NCBI GenBank assembly: GCA_021772875.1
Contig: JAJFLD010000018.1
Coordinates: forward strand, 1 to 13,285
Length of the DNA stretch: 13,285 nt
DNA from: Ghiorsea sp.
Lineage (GTDB): Bacteria; Pseudomonadota; Zetaproteobacteria; Mariprofundales; Mariprofundaceae
Direction: 5' to 3'
Below are positions 7,527-13,285 of this stretch, piece by piece (position 1 is the stretch's first letter; each line of letters opens with the position of its first letter). The notes below the pieces were generated by a model. That model saw only the letters and a list, made by a program, of their open reading frames with translations. It had not been told where the DNA came from and did not search any database. A program made the translations under genes and the position numbers.

Positions 7527-8981
7527 AAGCGGTAAACTAAAGGTAAATGTTGTGCCGCTGCCCTCTTCACTGGTCACCAAAACTTGGCTGTGATGCAATT
7601 CAAGAATGCGCCGCACAATCGCCAAACCAAGCCCTGAATGCTGACCACCGCGATGGGCATTGTTGACTTGATACAAAGGATCAAAAATCTTATCCAATTC
7701 ACTTGCGGCAATGCCGCAGCCAGTATCTGCAACAGCCACTTCCACACCACCCGTCAAAGCTTTGAGGGTGATGGTGATGTCATCACCTTCTTGCACATGG
7801 CGCAGGGCATTACCCACCAAATTTTCAAATACCCGTTGCATCAAACCAATGTCACCATCAAGCAATGCAAGCTCAGTATCCCCTGCCATTTTTAATTGCA
7901 CGCCGATGTGTTTGGCATGAGGCTCAAATTGTTGCAACACATCCTGCACCAGCTCTGGCAGTGAAAACGCTTCTTTGTTGGGCGCGACTTGGAAAGTATC
8001 CAATTTTGCCATTTCAAATAACTCATCCACCAAATCTTTAAGCCTATTGCTAAACTGAATCGCACGAGTGGTGTATTCATCACGTTGCTCAGCTTGCAAT
8101 GCATTTGCTTTGATTTGCAGTGTTTCTAAATAACCGTGTAAAGTGGCAAGTGGTGTGCGTAAATCATGTGATAAGGCAGCAAACAAATCACGACGCTGGG
8201 CATCTTGGGCGGAAATCTGCGCAAATTGCTGTGTGATTTGTTGCGCCATCAAGCTGATATTGCTTTCAAGCTGGCTCAACTCATCGCTACCTTGGGTGAT
8301 GCGTAAACTTGGTTGATTTTTAAAGTCGCTCTTACGAAAAACATCAACTTGCTTGGATAAACGCCGCAACCGTTTTGTGATGGGGTAAAACACCAGCAAA
8401 CCCACAATAAAACCAACCAATAAAGCAATGCCAACCACCCAAGCACTTAAACGCAATAATTCCTGATCACGCGCCAGCTGCTCTACTGCATCATATTGTT
8501 CACCTCTCAGAATCACATACAAATAACCACTGGGATGTGTTGCCGAAGGGATAGGTGTCACCGAAAATACCTTTTGCCTATCCAATGCACGTGGGTCATC
8601 ACCAAGCACAGGAAACATGGCATCTTCTTTAAGAAAGCTTTTCACAGGTTGCAATGAAACAAACGTACGCTGTACGCGCCCTGGGTCTGCCGAATACGAT
8701 AAAATCTTGCCCTCTAAGTCGATAAGGTAAATTTCTATGCTGGGGTTCACATTCATATAAGCTTGAAACAAACGTTTCAGCGCATCATCATCCAATTCAT
8801 TTTCGCGCACCAAATTACGCTCGGCAACCAATGTTTTGGCCAAATCACGGTTGAGTGTTTGCTCAGTATATTGGCTTCTTTTTTGTACTGTGGTGGTCAT
8901 AAACAACGCATACACCAACCCCACAAGGCCAAGGCTAAAAGCAAGGGTGATAGCTAGGCGGGTATAGAGGGAATGTTTCAT
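7524..8981 (-). CDS. Two-component sensor histidine kinase
   Basis: Inner-membrane kinase of 485 residues that should phosphorylate the response regulator encoded just upstream. Layout: TM1 at about 8-29, a periplasmic sensor region of about 145 residues (30-176; 'SIEIYLIDLEGKIL' at 81-94 looks like a Cache/PAS-like strand pattern), TM2 at about 177-200, and a HAMP linker at 200-255. The dimerisation/phosphotransfer H-box follows (FAALSHDLRTPLATLHGY, His272). The ATPase domain has an N box (ENLVGNALRH, 386-395), G1 DTGCGIA (419-425), F box FDPLYQV (433-439) and G2 GLGLAIV (450-456). All catalytic motifs are intact. The ATG at 8981 overlaps the regulator's stop as ATGA; an earlier in-frame start 11 codons upstream would sit inside the regulator gene. 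The periplasmic ligand cannot be told from sequence. Confidence 0.95.
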   Translation of the reverse strand: MKHSLYTRLAITLAFSLGLVGLVYALFMTTTVQKRSQYTEQTLNRDLAKTLVAERNLVRENELDDDALKRLFQAYMNVNPSIEIYLIDLEGKILSYSADPGRVQRTFVSLQPVKSFLKEDAMFPVLGDDPRALDRQKVFSVTPIPSATHPSGYLYVILRGEQYDAVEQLARDQELLRLSAWVVGIALLVGFIVGLLVFYPITKRLRRLSKQVDVFRKSDFKNQPSLRITQGSDELSQLESNISLMAQQITQQFAQISAQDAQRRDLFAALSHDLRTPLATLHGYLETLQIKANALQAEQRDEYTTRAIQFSNRLKDLVDELFEMAKLDTFQVAPNKEAFSLPELVQDVLQQFEPHAKHIGVQLKMAGDTELALLDGDIGLMQRVFENLVGNALRHVQEGDDITITLKALTGGVEVAVADTGCGIAASELDKIFDPLYQVNNAHRGGQHSGLGLAIVRRILELHHSQVLVTSEEGSGTTFTFSLPL

Positions 8982-9697
8982 GCCCCTTCCCCACATTTGT
9001 AACCCACGCCCCAAACGGTGAGGATATATTGAGGTTTGGCAGGGTCTTGTTCAATTTTCAGGCGCAAGCGATTGATATGTGTATTGACTGTATGTTCATA
9101 CCCTTCAAACAAATAACCCCAAACCTGATCAAGCAGTTGGGTGCGGGTGAACACTTGCCCAGGGTGTTTGGCAAAGAAGGTTAATAAATCAAATTCTTTG
9201 GCGGTTAAAGCAATGCTTTTGTTATGGATGGTCACCTCTCGTTTGGCCACATTGATGGCAAGCGAACCCATGTTGATGTCGGCGGCAGCATCTTGTTGCG
9301 TATTTTTTTTACCCAAGGCTTCAATCGTACGAAACTGTGCTTTGATGCGTGCCAACAGCTCAGGAATACTGAATGGTTTGGTGATATAATCATCAGCGCC
9401 CACTTCTAAACCCACCACACGATCAATTTCAGAAGCTTTGGAGGTGAGCATGATAATCGGAATATAAACACCCTGCTCTCTAAATTTGCGGCATAAACTG
9501 ATACCATCCATCACCGGCAACATAATATCCAGAATCACAAGGTCGTATTGTTTTTCTTGGTACAACTTCAGCGCTACAGCCCCATCATGGGCGATATCAG
9601 CATGACAATTGATATCACCCAGATGCAACTGCACCAAGCTGGCAAGATCGGCATTATCTTCAACAATGAGAATTTCTTTTTTTCTGTTTTGTTCCAA
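8978..9697 (-). CDS. OmpR/PhoB-family response regulator
   Basis: DNA-binding partner of the adjacent kinase, 239 residues. The receiver domain has E13/D14, the phospho-acceptor D57 (YDLVILDIMLP), T85 (IIMLTSK) and K107 (DYITKPF). The C-terminal winged helix (about 140-235) contains LTAKEFDLLTFFAKHPGQVF, the recognition-helix region HTVNTHINRLRLKIE and the closing YILTVWGVGYK wing. The start is taken as TTG at 9697, which has GGAG 7 nt upstream (9704-9707); a TTG four codons earlier (9709) has no ribosome site. It lies 44 bp after the second Spondin_N-like gene with no hairpin between, so co-transcription with those genes is likely. OmpR-type regulators often bind direct repeats spaced 11 or 22 bp, which is relevant to the repeats at 11244-11293. 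Confidence 0.94.
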   Translation of the reverse strand: MEQNRKKEILIVEDNADLASLVQLHLGDINCHADIAHDGAVALKLYQEKQYDLVILDIMLPVMDGISLCRKFREQGVYIPIIMLTSKASEIDRVVGLEVGADDYITKPFSIPELLARIKAQFRTIEALGKKNTQQDAAADINMGSLAINVAKREVTIHNKSIALTAKEFDLLTFFAKHPGQVFTRTQLLDQVWGYLFEGYEHTVNTHINRLRLKIEQDPAKPQYILTVWGVGYKCGEGA

Positions 9698-9741
9698 AAT
9701 ATGCTCCAATCTTGTTTAAATGATAAAACCCTAGTCTAACA

Positions 9742-10452
9742 TCAACTGATTCTGCGAATGCTTACTCGCACCGCTGGTTGATCAAAACGATGGGATTCAT
9801 TCAGCGTTGAGGTTGTTAAACCATCATTCGCCGTGACCACACCACGATGCACACTAATAAAATTTACATCATCACGCAGCATATCAAAACCAACACCTGC
9901 TTGCCCAGGAAGTGTATTTACAGCTTCTGTGTTGGCTTCAGTACCTGCATCAAAGACTGCAAGCATTACCTCTTGGGAAGCACCAACAGCCAAACCAGAC
10001 ACATCAAGAGCTTGAATGCCAGCAAAACCATCATTGGTATTGACCAACATGCCCGCCATACTTAAAGCAAGCCCTGTATGATTACTGACTGTAGCGGTGA
10101 TTGTTTCGGATAATCCTGGCATAAGCACACCTGCCCCACCATAACTTGCCAACACCGCAGCATGGGCTGCAGCTTCGCTTAGCAATGATGCATTATCGCC
10201 ACCTTCAGCTAATTTTTCCAAAGCAATGCTTGCCGGCGCACCCAATGATGCAGATGTATAACCACGCGTATGCAACACCACAGCCATAGGTGAAATGGGT
10301 TGGTTGGCTGTTAAGTTGGTGAACATGATTTCATACGAAGCCGATGTGTTTGCAGCCACAGGATTAGGGTTAGATGTATTATCATAACTACAACCATAAA
10401 GCGTTAAACCCAAGAGTGCCACGACAATTTGAATATGTATTTTGGTTTTCAT
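9742..10452 (-). CDS. Spondin_N-like lipoprotein (second of two paralogues)
   Basis: A 236-residue exported protein. Residues 1-20 are a lipoprotein signal ending LTLYG followed by C21, with Ser at the next position, which favours the outer membrane. The body resembles bacterial Spondin_N domain proteins: YEIMFTNLTANQPISPMAVV (40-59), LAEGGDNASL (81-90), GMLVNTNDGFAGIQAL (134-149), FDAGTEANTE (167-176) and ISVHRG (199-204). The same landmarks appear in the same order in the preceding gene, so the two are paralogues. The acidic/Asn motifs (NTNDGF, DAGTEAN) suit a metal site as in other spondin domains, which is inference. The ATG at 10452 is preferred over the ATG at 10458 because AAGGGGGG is 6 nt away from it and too close to the earlier one. 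The gene starts 12 bp after the previous stop. Confidence 0.78.
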   Translation of the reverse strand: MKTKIHIQIVVALLGLTLYGCSYDNTSNPNPVAANTSASYEIMFTNLTANQPISPMAVVLHTRGYTSASLGAPASIALEKLAEGGDNASLLSEAAAHAAVLASYGGAGVLMPGLSETITATVSNHTGLALSMAGMLVNTNDGFAGIQALDVSGLAVGASQEVMLAVFDAGTEANTEAVNTLPGQAGVGFDMLRDDVNFISVHRGVVTANDGLTTSTLNESHRFDQPAVRVSIRRIS

Positions 10453-10464
10453 CCTCATCCCCCC

Positions 10465-11166
10465 TTAATTTACAGTAACTACGATTTGAGCAACAGGGTT
10501 CAACCAACGATGTACTGTAGTCGATAAATCACTCACACCACCCATGGCCATGGTATCACCAATGGTGCCACGATGAATATGTATGTTGGTATTTGTATCG
10601 GTAGCTGCAACACCAGTTCCGCCCGTGCCACTGGCAGCACCAGGATCAGCAGGAATACCAGCTACGCCTGGAGCACCGCCACCAGTTATCAATTCATCAT
10701 TGGCTTCTGTGCCGGCGTCATAGGCATTTAAATAATAGGTATACACACCAGCAGCTGTGGGTAATGGCATGGCATCAAGCCCAACAAAACCATCATTGGT
10801 AGGTAAAAGCATGCCCACGAGTGAAAGGTTGGTATTGGCTGCAGCAGTTGCAGCAAATGTTGCAGTTACTGTAGCTCCGGGTGCTAAAGGTGTTGTATTG
10901 GCTGCTGCAATATCACCACCGGCATTGTTGATGTCCGTGCTTAAACCCGTGATGCTCCCACCTTCAGCCATAGCTTGTAAGTTTGCCGATGCGACACTAC
11001 CCGCCATGAATAGATGCGTGGCTGATGGATGTGCGGCTACAAGCAAAGGTGTAAAATATAGACCGTTGGTCAGGTTGGTGACTGCTACTGTAAAATTTTG
11101 TGCCAGTGCATGTTGTGAAAATAATAAGCTTAAACTGAGTCCTGCAAGTGTGATAATCTTTTTCAT
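10465..11166 (-). CDS. Secreted Spondin_N-like protein (first of two paralogues)
   Basis: A 233-residue protein with a Sec signal at 1-22 ending ALA and a predicted mature start at QNFTVAV. Domain landmarks: FTVAVTNLTNGLYFTPLLVA (25-44), MAEGGSITGL (66-75), LVGMLLPTNDGFVGLDAMPL (116-135), YDAGTEANDE (149-158) and NIHIHRG (194-200). A Gly/Ala/Pro-rich insert at about 162-187 is absent from the paralogue. Bacterial members of this family are exported and poorly understood; calcium or other metal binding is possible from the conserved Asp/Asn motifs. GAGGAG lies 8 nt before the ATG. It is the first gene of an apparent operon with a paralogue, a response regulator and a kinase, and its upstream region contains the 40-bp palindrome shared with a divergent lipoprotein gene. 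Confidence 0.8.
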   Translation of the reverse strand: MKKIITLAGLSLSLLFSQHALAQNFTVAVTNLTNGLYFTPLLVAAHPSATHLFMAGSVASANLQAMAEGGSITGLSTDINNAGGDIAAANTTPLAPGATVTATFAATAAANTNLSLVGMLLPTNDGFVGLDAMPLPTAAGVYTYYLNAYDAGTEANDELITGGGAPGVAGIPADPGAASGTGGTGVAATDTNTNIHIHRGTIGDTMAMGGVSDLSTTVHRWLNPVAQIVVTVN

Positions 11167-11243
11167 GGGTCATTCTCCTCGTTATGTTGGTTTCGCTCTT
11201 TTGTTTTAAGAACGAGGCTATTAACCCATACCTAAGTCACACG

Positions 11244-11251
11244 TTTATCAC
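11244..11251 (+). repeat. Direct copy of the palindrome core, TTTATCAC
   Basis: TTTATCAC at 11244-11251 repeats exactly at 11266-11273 inside the palindrome, offset 22 bp (two helical turns). The inverted copy GTGATAAA follows at 11274-11281. Three copies in 38 bp suggest a regulator array rather than chance, although the motif is short. Confidence 0.5.
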
Positions 11252-11253
11252 CC

Positions 11254-11293
11254 AGATATAACATTTTTATCACGTGATAAAAATGTTATATCT
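11254..11293. promoter_or_regulatory. 40-bp perfect palindrome in a divergent promoter region (likely operator)
   Basis: The left half is AGATATAACATTTTTATCAC and the right half is its exact reverse complement, with no spacer. It starts 88 bp from the Spondin_N-like start codon and ends 88 bp from the Met-rich lipoprotein start codon, so it is almost exactly central between the two divergent genes. It is AT-rich and has no T-tract on either side, so it does not look like a terminator. A dimeric or tetrameric regulator site is the simplest reading; cruciform extrusion is possible. Confidence 0.7.
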
Positions 11294-11334
11294 TTGTGAG
11301 CTTAGCGTGTTTTTTATCCTTTAATCTTTGTCGC

Positions 11335-11352
11335 GTGGAAAAATAGTTCCAC
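11335..11352. repeat. Short inverted repeat GTGGAA-N6-TTCCAC
   Basis: A perfect 6-bp inverted repeat with a 6-bp centre, ending 29 bp before the lipoprotein ATG, in what should be the promoter or 5'-UTR. A TTTAAT at 11320-11325 is a fair -10 element (five of six) with no matching -35, so this promoter may need an activator. The repeat could be a second operator or a leader hairpin. Confidence 0.4.
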
Positions 11353-11381
11353 ATAAATAGAAAACAACGGAGATAAAAATC

Positions 11382-11627
11382 ATGAAAAAACTATTCGCTA
11401 TTGCGGCACTCATCACCACATCATTTTTGCTGAATGCATGTCAAAGCAACTCAGATATGAAACATGGCATGATGAACAATGATGGTATGCAGCATGAAGA
11501 AAAAATGATGAACGATGATGGCATGAAACACGAAGAAAAAATGATGAATGATACTATGATGAAAAAAGATATGAAAAGCGATAACATGAAAATGGAAGGC
11601 AAGGCAATGAAAAAAGGAATGATGTAA
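11382..11627 (+). CDS. Small Met/His/Lys-rich lipoprotein with 12-residue repeats
   Basis: An 81-residue exported protein. Residues 1-19 are a lipoprotein signal ending FLLNA with C20 next, then Gln, which favours the outer membrane. The mature part is low complexity: Met, Lys, Asp, Glu, Asn and His with almost no hydrophobic residues, so it is probably disordered. It contains a tandem repeat MMNNDGMQHEEK / MMNDDGMKHEEK / MMNDTMMKKDMK (residues 30-65) and ends in M-K-rich units that resemble the 'pentapeptide MXKDX' proteins. Clusters of Met and His in an exported protein suggest copper or other soft-metal binding, which is inference from composition only. CGGAG lies about 9 nt before the ATG. 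It is divergent from the Spondin_N/two-component operon and has its own terminator. Confidence 0.8.
   Translation: MKKLFAIAALITTSFLLNACQSNSDMKHGMMNNDGMQHEEKMMNDDGMKHEEKMMNDTMMKKDMKSDNMKMEGKAMKKGMM
11469..11576 (+). repeat. 36-bp tandem repeat inside the lipoprotein gene
   Basis: Units at 11469-11504 and 11505-11540 are close copies; 11541-11576 is a degenerate third unit that begins in the same way (ATGATGAAT). The unit length is a multiple of three, so gain or loss of a copy keeps the frame. Copy number could vary among strains. Confidence 0.75.
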
Positions 11628-11648
11628 AGAAACTTAAAAAACAAGAAT

Positions 11649-11680
11649 AAACGTCGAGTTTTTTACTCGGCGTTTTTTTC
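11649..11680. terminator. Rho-independent terminator after the Met-rich lipoprotein gene
   Basis: ACGTCGAG (11651-11658) pairs with CTCGGCGT (11666-11673), with one G-U pair and a 7-base T-rich loop, followed by a seven-T run. On the minus strand the same stem is followed by TTTATTCTTGTTTTTT, so it may also stop the convergent transcript from 11736-12344. Confidence 0.88.
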
Positions 11681-11735
11681 CACCCCTAACAAACAAAACC
11701 TGAACATAACAACCAAACTGCCCAAACTTCAGATT

Positions 11736-12344
11736 TCATTTACACCAAATTTTGGTATCAGCAGCCTGATTGCTTTTAGAAAATAACGAAATCTTGGTGT
11801 CTAAAATATTCCAGTTTTCATCCACAATATATTGGTCTTTTTTATCGAGCTTGAATGTGACCAATCTTTGCGTATGCAAGCAAATTTCAGCCAAATAATC
11901 TTCGGCCGCAATCACTTCATACCATTCATCCACTTCAAGCTGGGTGCAGTTTGTCACCTTATAATCGGCAACCAAAGATTCAAGAATGGGTGGGTTATAG
12001 CCTAATGAATAACATGATTTCTGCTGGGTTTTAATGCCATACTTATGTTTTCCATATGTTTCAACGTCGCCACTTTTGGTATCTTTTAAATCCTCATAAT
12101 AAGAAGCATAATAATCACTTTCTAGGCTACCCTGATCTATCCAAGCATCCCATTTGTTTAATTCTTCACCACTGTAAATCTTTGCATAGTAATTTTTTAA
12201 GGCCTGCTTAAACATTTTCTCATCAGTGAAGCTGAGGGTGCTGTAATATTGACCCAGCTGTGTCCAGAAAATAAGGCTTGCCGGTGGCTCCCCAGCTCTA
12301 GCTACAAAGGGTAATAACAAAACAAAAATCAGCACAAATTTCAT
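11736..12344 (-). CDS. Secreted protein of unknown function with four cysteines
   Basis: I do not recognise this 202-residue protein. Residues 1-17 form a clear Sec signal (MKFVLIFVLLLPFVARA), so the mature protein is probably periplasmic. It is rich in aromatic residues (for example SDYYASYYEDL, 76-86) and in Lys and Asp. Four cysteines at 111, 133, 155 and 201 are spaced so that two disulfides are plausible. There are no haem motifs, membrane helices after the signal, or catalytic signatures that I can identify. GGAG lies 5 nt before the ATG and a promoter-like sequence precedes it, so it is probably transcribed alone. It converges on the Met-rich lipoprotein gene and shares its terminator. 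Base composition looks slightly more AT-rich than the housekeeping genes. Confidence 0.75.
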   Translation of the reverse strand: MKFVLIFVLLLPFVARAGEPPASLIFWTQLGQYYSTLSFTDEKMFKQALKNYYAKIYSGEELNKWDAWIDQGSLESDYYASYYEDLKDTKSGDVETYGKHKYGIKTQQKSCYSLGYNPPILESLVADYKVTNCTQLEVDEWYEVIAAEDYLAEICLHTQRLVTFKLDKKDQYIVDENWNILDTKISLFSKSNQAADTKIWCK

Positions 12345-12393
12345 TGTTTCTCCACACCAAAGACAGACGCATTAAAACCCATAGGGTTAACGT

Positions 12394-12421
12394 ATTGTAG
12401 TTTAAAATAAAGCGAACACAA
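12394..12421 (-). promoter_or_regulatory. Probable promoter of the secreted four-cysteine protein gene
   Basis: Minus strand: TTGTGT (12416-12421), 16-bp spacer, TACAAT (12394-12399, five of six matches to the -10 consensus). Transcription would start near 12387, about 43 nt before the ATG. A small inverted repeat AACCC-ATA-GGGTT (12376-12388) covers the predicted start point and could be an operator. Confidence 0.42.
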
Positions 12422-12576
12422 TTGAAACCACACCATCACAAGGCTAACAACCGATATTGTTTAGGTGGCTAAGCCTTATTGCCTGTATGGGCCGCTGGTT
12501 ATCACCCAAGCAACAACCTTTTTCACAACCCGCTGTGTTATCCATGCGTTGGCATAGCTTATGCTCCATAAATCTT

Positions 12577-12792
12577 ATGAAGAATATGCATTTTTTTACA
12601 CCAACCAAGTTCTCCTTTGGTTGCCACATCATCAGCTTAGGAAAAAAAGTTCAAACCAAACTTATCCTTAGTGTGTGGTTTATCATTACACTACTATTTT
12701 TCATGTCTGCCATGTTGGTCACCTGCGTATTTCTCATGACCGCAACATTTTTTTCCTTCCTGCTCCGCCAACTCTCACCTTTGATCCGATAG
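12577..12792 (+). CDS. Possible small membrane protein (doubtful)
   Basis: A 71-codon frame from an ATG at 12577. Its second half is strongly hydrophobic (about residues 27-62; KLILSVWFIITLLFFMSAML and onward) with room for one long or two short membrane helices, and it ends in a positively charged tail RQLSPLIR. The stretch LGKKVQTKLILSVWFIIT has the look of a real membrane-protein start. Against it: no Shine-Dalgarno before the ATG, no recognised family, and T-rich DNA can produce hydrophobic frames by chance. The frame stays open upstream to a TTG at 12457, but that part does not look like protein. Confidence 0.22.
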   Translation: MKNMHFFTPTKFSFGCHIISLGKKVQTKLILSVWFIITLLFFMSAMLVTCVFLMTATFFSFLLRQLSPLIR

Positions 12793-12832
12793 CTTTCAAA
12801 ATCGGATGTATAGATAACCTATAAATACAGCC

Positions 12833-13273
12833 TTATTTCGGCTTGCCACCCATATCAATCGCTTTGCCTTGTGAGAGGGATGTTAAATAACTAATCAAAG
12901 CAACCATTTCTTTGCTCTCATGGGATGGAGGCGTGCCTTGCAAAGCACCATTTATGCAATTGTGCACCTGATCTTGCAGGGTAAGCACAGCATCCATACG
13001 TTTGTTATAACGTGGAAAGATGGCTGCCGCATTGGTAAGGCTTGGAATGCTTTTACCGTTGGGCAATGCACCTTGGGTGGTGCCACCTGCCATATGACAA
13101 CTGTTGCAGTTCATACCGTTACCAGCAAAAGTTGCCGACATAAACAAATTTTTCCCCGCCTGCACACTTTCATCCAAGGGGTTTGCCGCACTTACCATAG
13201 GAAACGCAATCGCAATACTCAACAAACCCATCCCAAAGCTTAACCACATCGCCCATATATTTTTCATCATCAT
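12833..13273 (-). CDS. Exported monohaem cytochrome c, TsdA/SoxA-like type
   Basis: A 146-residue periplasmic electron-transfer protein. A signal peptide or anchor spans about 1-29 (...AIAFPMVSAA). One haem-binding motif CNSCH (C56, C59, H60) is followed by PSLTNAAAIFPRYNKRMDAV (77-96), LTLQDQVHNCINGALQG (97-113) and SHESKEMVALISYLTSLSQG (117-136). This order, with 'FPRYN', 'L...Q..HNC' and 'E(M/L)..I..YL..LS', is characteristic of the haem domains of thiosulfate dehydrogenase TsdA and its relatives. In TsdA the equivalent Cys (here C106) ligates the haem iron, giving an unusual His/Cys haem. TsdA itself has two haem domains; this protein has only one, so it may be an electron carrier rather than the enzyme. 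The ATG at 13273 has AGGAG 7 nt upstream, at the very edge of the window; two more ATG codons follow it directly. Confidence 0.88.
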   Translation of the reverse strand: MMMKNIWAMWLSFGMGLLSIAIAFPMVSAANPLDESVQAGKNLFMSATFAGNGMNCNSCHMAGGTTQGALPNGKSIPSLTNAAAIFPRYNKRMDAVLTLQDQVHNCINGALQGTPPSHESKEMVALISYLTSLSQGKAIDMGGKPK

Positions 13274-13285
13274 CTTCTCACTCCT

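Larger units (their letters stand above)
12345..12832. other. 488-bp interval with no convincing gene
   Basis: The left end holds the promoter of the secreted four-cysteine protein. The middle carries a possible small plus-strand membrane protein gene (12577-12792, listed separately) and an overlapping minus-strand frame of about 60 codons with a cluster of cysteines, neither with a good ribosome site. A 7-bp hairpin (ATCCGAT, 10-base loop, ATCGGAT; 12784-12807) lies just downstream of the cytochrome gene but has no T-tract on either strand. I see no tRNA or rRNA. Confidence 0.5.

Noticed and set aside
11256..11291. Zur-box likeness of the palindrome arms (TATAACATTT / AAATGTTATA)
   Set aside because: The half-sites resemble the gammaproteobacterial Zur consensus but face the opposite way and are separated by the central TTATCACGTGATAA, so a normal Zur dimer site is not formed.
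12444..12632. Minus-strand frame of about 60 codons with a CEKGCC cysteine cluster
   Set aside because: AAAGGAG lies only 3 nt before the nearest TTG, the protein resembles no family, and it overlaps another doubtful frame on the opposite strand.
12784..12807. Hairpin ATCCGAT/ATCGGAT as terminator of the cytochrome gene
   Set aside because: The stem is short and no T-tract follows on either strand.
1..13285. CRISPR arrays, insertion sequences, tRNA or rRNA genes
   Set aside because: No regularly spaced repeats, transposase-like frames with terminal inverted repeats, or tRNA cloverleaf sequences were seen, although a manual reading could miss a divergent element.

Overview
The window looks like a chromosomal segment of a Gram-negative bacterium of modest GC content, most likely a proteobacterium. 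The evidence is the recA-recX-alaS gene order, several lipobox or Sec-signal envelope proteins, a periplasmic-type c cytochrome, and OmpR/EnvZ-type signalling. The mix of a haem protein, a DUF4399-like protein and Spondin_N-like proteins, together with the RecA sequence style, would fit Zetaproteobacteria or a marine gammaproteobacterium, but this taxonomic guess is weak.

Region 1 (1-2665, all minus strand) is an accessory, defence-like block. Reading in the direction of transcription it contains a type IV toxin-antitoxin pair: the AbiEi antitoxin and an AbiEii nucleotidyltransferase whose 5' end is out of frame. A GIY-YIG nuclease with a C-terminal DUF4357-like segment follows. It overlaps by one base the start of a KilA-N-type gene that runs off the left edge.

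Region 2 (2739-6851, minus) is the housekeeping operon recA-recX-alaS. The genes overlap (17 nt and 4 nt), so they are probably co-transcribed and translationally coupled.

Region 3 (6852-7526) holds a plus-strand gene, divergent from recA, for a small secreted DUF4399-like protein. A strong two-way terminator follows it.

Region 4 (7524-11166, minus) looks like one four-gene operon: a secreted Spondin_N-like protein, a lipoprotein paralogue of it, an OmpR-family response regulator and a sensor histidine kinase. Divergent from it, on the plus strand, is a Met/His/Lys-rich lipoprotein gene with a 12-residue tandem repeat (11382-11627). The 215-bp region between them holds a perfect 40-bp palindrome with an extra direct copy of its core 22 bp away. 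The natural reading is a shared operator, perhaps for the operon's own regulator, controlling an envelope response.

Region 5 (11736-13285, minus) contains an unrecognised secreted four-cysteine protein, a 488-bp stretch with no convincing gene, and a monohaem cytochrome c of the TsdA/SoxA-like type. That cytochrome carries a conserved cysteine that may be a haem ligand; its ribosome binding site is the last thing in the window.

The items most worth a second look are the palindrome-controlled Spondin_N/two-component locus, the frameshifted abiEii, and the GIY-YIG/KilA-N pair next to it.
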